From contig MKUW01000024.1 in the NCBI GenBank assembly GCA_001899005.1, positions 1 to 33,469 of the forward strand: a stretch of DNA of 33,469 nucleotides, read 5' to 3'. Under the pieces are notes generated by a model. The model ran no database searches, was not told the origin of the DNA, and saw nothing but the letters and a program-made list of their open reading frames with translations. Position 1 is the stretch's first letter. The number at the start of each line of letters is the position of its first letter. This document shows, in pieces, positions 25,250-31,167 of the stretch. The stretch comes from Chloroflexi bacterium 44-23. GTDB lineage: Bacteria > Chloroflexota > Anaerolineae > Anaerolineales > Anaerolineaceae. A program made the position numbers and the translations under genes.

Positions 25250-25325
25250 GCTTAGATTAGCAATACAAGTGCATGATTATTCCGATGTTAAAGTGCTGAT
25301 TTAAATGTTGATCGTTTCAGAAAGT
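25250..25325 (-). repeat. conserved pre-module box, copy 2 (module 5)
   Basis: Same ~75-bp box as before modules 2 and 6 (minus strand: ATTTAAATCAGCACTTTAAC, ATGCACTTGTATTGC). Here the conserved start is followed by TAA at the sixth codon, identical in place to module 2. Confidence 0.7.
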
Positions 25326-25404
25326 TAGATTTATTAACGCCATCTGGTGCGGTCAAAATAACGCACGCACTCTACCGTTAAATTTTAATTTTAATTAAAT
25401 AAAT

Positions 25405-25845
25405 TTATTGCAAATTGAATGATTCTTTTAATCGCGCAGCAAGGTAATCAAAGAATGTCTCGTAATACCACTTTCCAACACCAACTCCATATTCCCAATC
25501 TACAACTGGGCATTCGCCGTTTTTAACTCTAGAAGTGTCTAAACAAACTACATAATCAGCGCCTGAATCCTCAATTACTACAAAGTTCGTTGGCAATCCA
25601 TTTTTTTGCCAAAAAAAAGACGCACGTACGCAGGATGGTATTTCAGCCAATCCATTACCAAGAATCTCAACACCAGGGACACCTCCGTGGCCATAATGTT
25701 TTAAAAACCATATGTAGCTATTTGGTAGCTTCACAGATAACATGCTTTCTATTTTAGCAACTCTAGTATCGTCAGCTCTTCCAACAAAAAAAATACTATC
25801 GCCGAATAACTTGATTAGACTATGTAAATTTTGATATTCTTCCAT
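25405..25845 (-). CDS. SUKH (SMI1/KNR4) family immunity protein of module 4
   Basis: A 146-residue protein with SUKH features: an N-terminal helix, then IESMLSVKLPNSYIWFLKHY followed by GHGGVPGVEILG, an acidic core (VVIEDSGADYVVCLDT) and the C-terminal WEYGVGVGKWYYETFFDYLA. SUKH proteins neutralise many nuclease toxins; the adjacent module 4 encodes an LHH nuclease. It starts 23 bp after the toxin stop with CGAGGA at good distance. It differs clearly in sequence from the SUKH protein of module 6. Confidence 0.88.
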   Translation of the reverse strand: MEEYQNLHSLIKLFGDSIFFVGRADDTRVAKIESMLSVKLPNSYIWFLKHYGHGGVPGVEILGNGLAEIPSCVRASFFWQKNGLPTNFVVIEDSGADYVVCLDTSRVKNGECPVVDWEYGVGVGKWYYETFFDYLAARLKESFNLQ

Positions 25846-25868
25846 TTAAATAAATCCTCGTTTCCTTT

Positions 25869-27179
25869 TTATTCTACTCTCCATTTCCAATAGTCCATTC
25901 TAAATTTATTGTACTGATTATTTAAGGCAGGTGAATTTCTGAAACTGCTGCCTTTTGGAATAAGGCCATGCAATATCTTTTGCCCATCTACGTGTGTAGT
26001 TGTTAGAATTTCAGCCATTGGTCCAGGTTCTTTCTGTAATAAATGGTGCAGTTGTACCTTCTGCCCATCTGGGCCAATTGGAGCTAAGCCTCTCTGAGCA
26101 AGCTGGTAATTTGTTAGGTTGGAATCTGGATCTACAAAGTCCCAATCAATGTCATTTCGTTGATACACTGTTCTACCTTGAAATTCAACTTTTCGAAAAG
26201 TATTACTATTCGGTGAACTCGGAATCACCGAAGGCAAATAACCATTTTGAGTAGCACCCCAACTAAATACAGATAAATTATTGGTCTGCACGCCGAAATA
26301 CATTGCAACATCAGGCACCATAAGTGCTGCTTGCCCCGCTGTTAAAGCTGTGCCAACAGCTAGAAGACCACCTTCTATACCAGCTTTTGCTGTAGCTAAG
26401 GCATCTTCCGGTGATTCCCACCATGAATTTCCACTAACGTTAAACTGATATACAGCTGCCCCTCCAGAAACTCCGGCAATCGCTATTATGGCCACCAAGC
26501 AAGGAATTGTCGTTATCCCATCTATACAATGACCTGAGGAATCGGCGTTGGATATAGGATTATTTTCGACATATGCGAAACGATCAAAAGATTTTGCATT
26601 CGCCGGATCAGGTAAAATCGTATCCGGCTGGACAAACCTTCCCAGCGCCGCGTCATAAAATCTAGCCTTGAAAAAGTAAAGGCCAATCTCTTCCTCTTCG
26701 CGCTGACCCGTATAACGGTAGTCGGTGGTGCTGCTTCCAGTTCCTCTTGTTTCACCGAAAGCGGTGTACTTCATCGTGCTGACCAATGCCCCGGCTGCAT
26801 TCACTGTGCCACTGGTGCTGCCAAGATGGTCGCTCAATAACCAGGTGATGGTGCCATTCTCCCGCAGTGCAATTCTGGCTAAGCCAACAAAGTAGTACTT
26901 AAAGATGGTCTGTTGCGCATCCACCATCCTCTTTTCATAGTATTGGTTCGGATAATAGGTGGTTTTGTTGTCTATTACAGATTTAACCAGATTTCCATCC
27001 CCATCATAAGTGTAAATGATCTCCCCGCCTTCCCAATCCAGGAGCATGCTTTCACCCTCCGGATTCTCGAAGTCTTCCGGCAGGGGTGTATCGGTAGGCG
27101 TCTCAGTAGGTGTCTCGGTTGGCGTGGGCTCCAGGGTAGGTGTTTCCTCTAAATCGCCCGGCTCAGGGGTGTTTTGCAC
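25869..27179 (-). CDS. RHS core module 4 with LHH nuclease toxin
   Basis: A 436-residue ORF. It opens with a Thr/Pro/Glu linker (TPTETPTETPTDTPLPEDF), followed by the RHS core (about 45-215, ending DSSGH) and an Ala/Gly-rich pre-toxin region. The C-terminal domain (about 320-436) has KVQLHHLLQKEPGPMAEI and TTHVDGQKILHGLIPKGSSF then YNKFRMDYW. This matches the Tox-LHH branch of the HNH/EndoVII nucleases, with likely catalytic His378 and His379. Expected activity: DNA cleavage in a target cell. The 5' boundary (GTG 27179) is arbitrary; a TAA in the same frame lies about 30 bp further upstream. Confidence 0.9.
   Translation of the reverse strand: MQNTPEPGDLEETPTLEPTPTETPTETPTDTPLPEDFENPEGESMLLDWEGGEIIYTYDGDGNLVKSVIDNKTTYYPNQYYEKRMVDAQQTIFKYYFVGLARIALRENGTITWLLSDHLGSTSGTVNAAGALVSTMKYTAFGETRGTGSSTTDYRYTGQREEEEIGLYFFKARFYDAALGRFVQPDTILPDPANAKSFDRFAYVENNPISNADSSGHCIDGITTIPCLVAIIAIAGVSGGAAVYQFNVSGNSWWESPEDALATAKAGIEGGLLAVGTALTAGQAALMVPDVAMYFGVQTNNLSVFSWGATQNGYLPSVIPSSPNSNTFRKVEFQGRTVYQRNDIDWDFVDPDSNLTNYQLAQRGLAPIGPDGQKVQLHHLLQKEPGPMAEILTTTHVDGQKILHGLIPKGSSFRNSPALNNQYNKFRMDYWKWRVE
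27145..27179 (-). repeat. hairpin repeat inside the linker of module 4
   Basis: Minus strand GTGCAAAACACCCCTGAGCC followed by GGGCGATTTAGAGGA. This is a 35-nt relative of the repeats at 32630-32664 and 32789-32823 and of the 32-nt insertions in modules 2 and 3. It is translated here as part of the linker (TPEPGDLEE). Confidence 0.65.
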
Positions 27180-27266
27180 GGTTGGCGTCGGTTCCAGCGC
27201 CCCTTAAAACTTGCTTGCAGAAGTATTCAGTTGTTAAAGAACCGGTAAGGCTGCCCGCATGGGAAT

Positions 27267-27297
27267 GACCGCACCATCCACCTTACTAGGTGCGGTC
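27267..27297. other. inverted repeat between module 3 immunity gene and module 4
   Basis: GACCGCACC (27267-27275) and GGTGCGGTC (27289-27297) form a perfect 9-bp stem with a 13-nt loop. No clear T-run. It may end or process the preceding toxin/immunity transcript. TGCGGTC occurs again in other inter-module gaps (near 25345). Confidence 0.6.
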
Positions 27298-27389
27298 CAG
27301 GTTTCTTTGTTTTGGAATTTTTCGGTGTGCTGGGTAGGTAATGACTGCATGCTGCCCGTTGTTGAGATAAGTAAGGTGTGGTAAAACGG

Positions 27390-27635
27390 TTATATAAAAT
27401 ACTTGGGATTACCCCAACCAGACAATGCATCCATAATACCTATAATATACTCGGCTATTTCATCTTTGCCTTCAGTCAAGAATTGCTCGTAAAAGATATT
27501 TAAGACTGATACGATTTCCTTTCTATCATAGCCACTATTCACTAATTCCCTAACTGCTTTTTCAGTTATATCATAAGCCGTATCAGCATCTTGCGTTTGG
27601 AAAGCTTCATGAACAATTTTTTGTAGATCTTCCAT
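27390..27635 (-). CDS. small helical protein, predicted immunity partner of module 3
   Basis: An 81-residue, acidic, helix-rich protein (MEDLQKIVHEAFQTQDADTA, ending WGNPKYFI) with no signal peptide or membrane segment. It starts 9 bp after the stop of the module 3 toxin, with AAGGG upstream. I do not recognise the family. Immunity function is inferred from position and size. Confidence 0.65.
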   Translation of the reverse strand: MEDLQKIVHEAFQTQDADTAYDITEKAVRELVNSGYDRKEIVSVLNIFYEQFLTEGKDEIAEYIIGIMDALSGWGNPKYFI

Positions 27636-27644
27636 AATAGGCCC

Positions 27645-28691
27645 TTATTCCATACGTACAAGTTTCCACTGTTGTCTCGTATTGGCCAGAGCTTGTTGGT
27701 ATGTATTTATGGTCATTGTACGTGCCGGAGAAACAATAGTATGTGTTGGATTTGTAAGATTATAATCTGGAACTGCACTCAAATTTGGTCCAAGATCACA
27801 TTTTTGAATACACCACATTTGGGTATTCTTTGCAGTTCCTCCCCACCCTGATCCTGAAGGCAAACGATAATCAGGCATATCGAATGGATTTAAATTCGTT
27901 GACATTCCCTCGTTTCCAAAATGTACTAATCCATTAGCGTCTGGAAGGATATCTGGGTTCTTGCCACCAATCACCGCACCCAATGAAGTTTTCGATGGAC
28001 CAACAACTGGAAGGCCATCCTCAGCCATTTTCATGGATCTAAATAAGTATTCGCCGCTGTCAGCTAGTTCATCACTATACTTCACAACCTCTACAACATT
28101 GTCGATTTTATTAGCAGCCTTACTTGCCTTGAAAAGTGCACGGACACCTATTCCTAAACCAGATGCAACCGGTAAAGCGGCACCGACAATATCAGCCGTT
28201 AGCGCAAGGCCATTTTCCCAATTGAGACCATTTAGCCTGATATCGTTAATGTCAATGCCGATGGAGATACCATCCAGAACAGTATCAACCCAGTGCCCTG
28301 TTGGGTCTGTACCATTGATAGGGTTATTATTGACATACGCAAAACGATCAAAGTATTTTGCATCTGCAGGATTAGGTAAGACCGTATCCGCTTGGATAAA
28401 CCTGCCCAGTGCCGCATCATAGAATCTGGCTTTGTAGAAATACAAGCCGATCTCTTCTTCTTCCCGCTGACCGGTGTAACGGTAATCAGTGCTGCTGCTT
28501 GCCGTTCCTCTCGTCTCGCCGAAGGCGGTATATTTCATTCTGCTGACCAGCGCACCGGCTGCATTCACCGTAACACTGGTGCTGTCCAGATGGTCGCTCA
28601 ACAGCCAAGTGAGAGTGCCATTTTCGCGTACCGCGATCCGTGCGGAGCCGACAAAGTAATATTTGAAAATGGTTTGCTGTGCATCCACCAT
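27645..28691 (-). CDS. RHS core module 3 with Tse2-like C-terminal domain
   Basis: A 348-residue ORF that begins inside the RHS core (MVDAQQTIFKYYFVG) and passes HLDSTSVTVNAAG, YRYTGQREEEEIGLYF and the DPTGH boundary (about residue 132). The C-terminal part (about 195-348) has YLFRSMKMAEDGLPVVGPS, NGLVHFGNEGMST, CDLGPNLSAVPDYN and NPTHTIVSPARTMT, ending with a helix (YQQALANTRQQW). The order and spacing resemble Tse2-type ADP-ribosyltransferase-fold toxins (GL.....GG.S, then THY/F-type and PA.PM). Upstream core codons exist to about 28825 but are frame-shifted by a 32-nt insertion (28759-28790), so translation from the usual start would fail. Confidence 0.72.
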   Translation of the reverse strand: MVDAQQTIFKYYFVGSARIAVRENGTLTWLLSDHLDSTSVTVNAAGALVSRMKYTAFGETRGTASSSTDYRYTGQREEEEIGLYFYKARFYDAALGRFIQADTVLPNPADAKYFDRFAYVNNNPINGTDPTGHWVDTVLDGISIGIDINDIRLNGLNWENGLALTADIVGAALPVASGLGIGVRALFKASKAANKIDNVVEVVKYSDELADSGEYLFRSMKMAEDGLPVVGPSKTSLGAVIGGKNPDILPDANGLVHFGNEGMSTNLNPFDMPDYRLPSGSGWGGTAKNTQMWCIQKCDLGPNLSAVPDYNLTNPTHTIVSPARTMTINTYQQALANTRQQWKLVRME

Positions 28692-28758
28692 CCTCTTTTC
28701 ATAGTACTGGTTCGGATAATAGGTGGTTTTGTTATCAATGACCGATTTAACCAGATTT

Positions 28759-28790
28759 TCCCTAATCGCTTCGCTCAGGGATGCTTCGCA
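28759..28790 (-). repeat. 32-nt hairpin insertion in module 3 core
   Basis: Minus strand TGCGAAGCATCCCTGAGCGA followed by AGCGATTAGGGA. It sits between the codons for YDGDG and NLVKS, at exactly the site of the insertion in module 2, and shifts the frame. CCCT and AGGG can pair around GAGCGAAGCGATT. Confidence 0.82.
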
Positions 28791-28825
28791 CCATCGCCAT
28801 CATAGGTGTAAACGATCTCCCCGCC
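28791..28825 (-). pseudogene. detached 5' piece of the module 3 RHS core
   Basis: Codons for GGEIVYTYDGDG survive here on the minus strand but run into the 32-nt insertion and a stop. Upstream of this point the sequence no longer matches any other module. Confidence 0.7.
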
Positions 28826-29036
28826 TGCCGGAGAGACCCGCCAGGTGTGGGAAAACCAGCGCAGCCGATTGTTATCCCTGGCCGAACAGCTTTTTGCCCC
28901 CCAGATCACGGTTCGGCTTTGCCAGGAGATCGGCCTGCAAATGTGCGAGCTGCTGAATGGGGACGATCCCGGCTGCACTGCCTGGCTCCCGCCGCCCGAA
29001 CCTGCCCTGGTGAATTCGGGAATTCCTTGTTAGAAC
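28826..29036 (+). pseudogene. GC-rich fragment of an unrelated gene on the plus strand (uncertain)
   Basis: The stretch is richer in G and C than its surroundings and has an open plus-strand frame with protein-like composition (QVWENQRSRLLSLAEQLFAP, LCQEIGLQMCELLNGDD, PGCTAWLPPPEPALVNSGIP) ending in TAG at 29031-29033. No start codon or Shine-Dalgarno is evident and I do not recognise the family. It replaces the linker and pre-module box found before other modules. It could equally be non-coding. Confidence 0.3.
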
Positions 29037-29078
29037 TTATTCGGTTGTTAAGGTGCGAGCTTGACTAAGGAGACTGGA

Positions 29079-29477
29079 TTATGATTGCTCGTCAATCTCC
29101 GCTTTCCTTTTGAGAAAAAGGCTGATAGCGTTGTTTTTTCTTTCGATCAAGTCTGTGGAGTGGGCTGCGTCCAGCGCTAATTCCTGATATCCCATCTGGA
29201 ATTTCAATTCACTCGGGTCATTGTCACCATAATATCGAAAATACCACTCGAAAGGCAATCTTGCATCGATAACGATGAACAAATCGGCAGGGAACCAGAT
29301 TGGCAGGTGAGCTTCAGCCGGAATGATAAGGTAATGTAGGACACCTCTCCATTCAGAGACCCCATAAACGATATGAATATCGTCTGTTATTAATCCAAGG
29401 TCAACTCTGGGCGAGTAACCGATTCTCAACATGCTGGCTGGTAGATTTCCACCCGGATCGACAAATTTTACTTTCAT
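29079..29477 (-). CDS. predicted immunity protein of module 2
   Basis: A 132-residue soluble protein beginning MKVKFVDPGGNLPASMLRIG and containing DIHIVYGVSEWRGVLHYLII and WYFRYYGDNDPSELKFQMGY. Beta-rich with a charged C-terminal helix; no signal peptide. I chose ATG 29477, which has TTGGAG at good spacing and leaves 16 bp after the toxin stop; the longer ORF to 29537 overlaps the toxin gene. Family not recognised; immunity role inferred from position. Confidence 0.68.
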   Translation of the reverse strand: MKVKFVDPGGNLPASMLRIGYSPRVDLGLITDDIHIVYGVSEWRGVLHYLIIPAEAHLPIWFPADLFIVIDARLPFEWYFRYYGDNDPSELKFQMGYQELALDAAHSTDLIERKNNAISLFLKRKAEIDEQS

Positions 29478-29493
29478 AAGTAACTCCAATACC

Positions 29494-30657
29494 CTAACGA
29501 GGAAATTTAAAATCGGCAGATTGGCCTGTTCTGACATTGTAGTTATAGTGGATTTCTACCCCATTGGTATATTGGGTCATTTTGAGCCACCCCTCATTTG
29601 CAGGCCATCGTGGATCTCCCAATGTTATCGGTAACCTCGTTCCTCGTTCCGGATCTGCCATGGCCGCTTCCATTGCTAATTGCTCTCTCAAATTGGAAGG
29701 TGTTGTCCGGCCTGTACTACCCACTGATGTTTCAGGTAATAAATACCCGCACCCCGCACAGTCCGGGTTCCCCAGCGCATCCTGCCCGATTGACCCGGGT
29801 AATGTGTTTGCGGAACTGCCAGGATAACGGCTGCCCGCCGCTCCCAAAACCCCAACCGTAAACAGCCAGATCGAATTCCGGAAACGGGTGCCGCAATCAT
29901 AACCCAATCCCTCACAGGCATTTTCCATAGCCGCCCCCACCATGAAGGAGGGGGGGTTGTCCGGGATGCGGTTAAGCGACCTGGGATCCCCGGAGATGAT
30001 GTAATTCGCAATGGCAATTTCGACGTAATTCTTGAAAAGTCCTTTCCCATTAACCAGGTGGTAGCGCCCGCTCCGGGTATCCTCGTGCAGGCAGAAACCC
30101 TCATCCAGTTCGATGCAGTGTCCGCTCGGGTCGGTATAGTTGACAGGGGAGTTGCGCACGTAGTTGTATCTGTCCCAGTCCAGCGGATTGTACGGGTCAG
30201 GTATAATTGTATCAGGCTGGATGAAGTGGTTGAGATAAGGGTCGTAGAATCTGGCCTTGTAAAAATACAAGCCAATCTCTTCCTCTTCGCGCTGACCCGT
30301 GTAACGGTAGTCGGTGGTACTGCTTCCAGTTCCTCTAGTTTCACCAAAGGCAGTGTACTTCATCGTACTCACCAGTACGCCAACAGCACTCACTGTGCCG
30401 CTGGTGCTGCCAAGATGGTCGCTCAACAACCAGGTGATGGTGCCATTCTCTCGCAGTGCAATTCTGGCTGAGCCAACAAAGTAGTACTTGTAGATGGTCT
30501 GTTGCGCATCCACCGTCCTCTTTTCATAGTATTGGTTCGGATAATAGGTGGTTTTGTTGTCTATTACAGATTTAACCAGATTTCCCCCTACCGCTTCGCT
30601 TGGGGGTGCTTCGCACCATCCCCGTCGTAGGTGTAAATGATCTCCCCGCCTTCCCAA
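29494..30657 (-). CDS. RHS core module 2 with unrecognised C-terminal domain
   Basis: The ORF is 387 residues, but real homology starts at GGNLVKSVIDNKTTYY (about residue 24). Residues before that come from a 32-nt insertion and an out-of-frame read. The core runs to DPSGHCIELDEG (about residue 180). The variable part has GKGLFKNYVEIAIANYI and MENACEGLGYDCGTRFRN, and a compact tip (about 315-387): NLREQLAMEAAMADP, LPITLGDPRWPANEGWLKMT, VEIHYNYN and ADFKFPR. This tip resembles modules seen at the ends of other large toxins, but I cannot name its activity. The intended 5' end (ATG 30743) is followed by TAA at codon 6, so this is probably a silent cassette. Confidence 0.75.
   Translation of the reverse strand: MGRRGDHLHLRRGWCEAPPSEAVGGNLVKSVIDNKTTYYPNQYYEKRTVDAQQTIYKYYFVGSARIALRENGTITWLLSDHLGSTSGTVSAVGVLVSTMKYTAFGETRGTGSSTTDYRYTGQREEEEIGLYFYKARFYDPYLNHFIQPDTIIPDPYNPLDWDRYNYVRNSPVNYTDPSGHCIELDEGFCLHEDTRSGRYHLVNGKGLFKNYVEIAIANYIISGDPRSLNRIPDNPPSFMVGAAMENACEGLGYDCGTRFRNSIWLFTVGVLGAAGSRYPGSSANTLPGSIGQDALGNPDCAGCGYLLPETSVGSTGRTTPSNLREQLAMEAAMADPERGTRLPITLGDPRWPANEGWLKMTQYTNGVEIHYNYNVRTGQSADFKFPR
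30584..30615 (-). repeat. 32-nt hairpin insertion in module 2 core
   Basis: Minus strand TGCGAAGCACCCCCAAGCGA followed by AGCGGTAGGGGG. CCCCC and GGGGG pair around AAGCGAAGCGGTA. It lies at the same codon junction (YDGDG/NLVKS) as in module 3, has the same length and breaks the frame. Confidence 0.85.
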
Positions 30658-30743
30658 TCCAGGAGCAGACTCTCGTCATCCGGGTTCTCGAAGTCTTCTG
30701 GCAGGGGTGTATCGGTGAGCTTTGATTAGCAATACATGTGCAT
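30616..30743 (-). pseudogene. detached 5' end of module 2
   Basis: In one frame from ATG 30743: a short leader MHMYC, a TAA stop (30726-30728), then SKLTDTPLPEDFENPDDESL and the core start WEGGEIIYTYDGDG, after which the 32-nt insertion throws translation out of frame. It shows that the module once joined linker and core as modules 1, 4 and 6 do. Confidence 0.75.
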
Positions 30744-30795
30744 TGATTATTTCGTTGTTAATGTGCTGATTTGAAATTTGACCATCTCAGAAAGC
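30719..30795 (-). repeat. conserved pre-module box, copy 1 (module 2)
   Basis: About 75 bp shared with 25250-25325 and 22778-22853. On the minus strand: TCTGAGATGGTCAAATTTCA, AATCAGCACATTAACAACGA, AATAATCAATGCACATGTAT. It overlaps the conserved start codon of the orphan modules. Confidence 0.72.
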
Positions 30796-30836
30796 AAGTG
30801 CGGTTACCACAGTCTAATGCGGTTCGGAGACTTAAT

Positions 30837-30876
30837 AAAAGGGTACCCGAAGCGTTCTAATGGACACAACCCTTTT
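30837..30876 (-). terminator. terminator-like hairpin after the module 1 immunity gene
   Basis: On the minus strand AAAAGGGT and ACCCTTTT pair, followed by ATT. It lies just past the stop of the small membrane-protein gene and could end the expressed RHS transcript before the orphan modules. Confidence 0.55.
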
Positions 30877-30899
30877 TTACTATCTGCTCTGGACTTACT

Positions 30900-31163
30900 T
30901 CACGATTTTTTGTGGTTATCTACATAATGCTTGATTGTTCCATAAAACAAACCCAAAATAGAACCTGCTTCAATGCTAAATAGTGTAAATGGAAAAAACA
31001 ACTCGAGAGCAAGAATAATGGTGTCTTTTAAACTCCCTCCGGGAACCACACTGACGAATACGATCAATAGACTAGCCATTCCCATAAAGCTAACAAAGAA
31101 AAGGAAAGTAAACGCAATTGTGTATACGAAAATATTTTTTAGTACTGAAAAAATAAATTTCAT
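30900..31163 (-). CDS. small membrane protein, predicted immunity partner of module 1
   Basis: An 87-residue protein with two or three hydrophobic helices (about 10-37, TIAFTFLFFVSFMGMASLLI; and about 48-72, LALELFFPFTLFSIEAGSIL) and a charged C-terminus (HYVDNHKKS). It starts 4 bp after the module 1 stop codon, implying cotranslation. Small membrane immunity proteins usually oppose membrane-acting toxins, which would fit the glycine-rich hydrophobic C-terminus of module 1. Family not recognised. Confidence 0.68.
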   Translation of the reverse strand: MKFIFSVLKNIFVYTIAFTFLFFVSFMGMASLLIVFVSVVPGGSLKDTIILALELFFPFTLFSIEAGSILGLFYGTIKHYVDNHKKS

Positions 31164-31167
31164 GGGT

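Noticed and set aside
29688..30347. Long minus-strand ORF of 219 residues, Thr/Arg-rich
   Set aside because: Shadow of the module 2 RHS frame; composition is atypical and the homologous core lies in the other frame.
30584..30615. Programmed frameshifting in module 2
   Set aside because: There is no slippery sequence; a 32-nt insertion, plus a stop at codon 6 of the leader, better explains the break.
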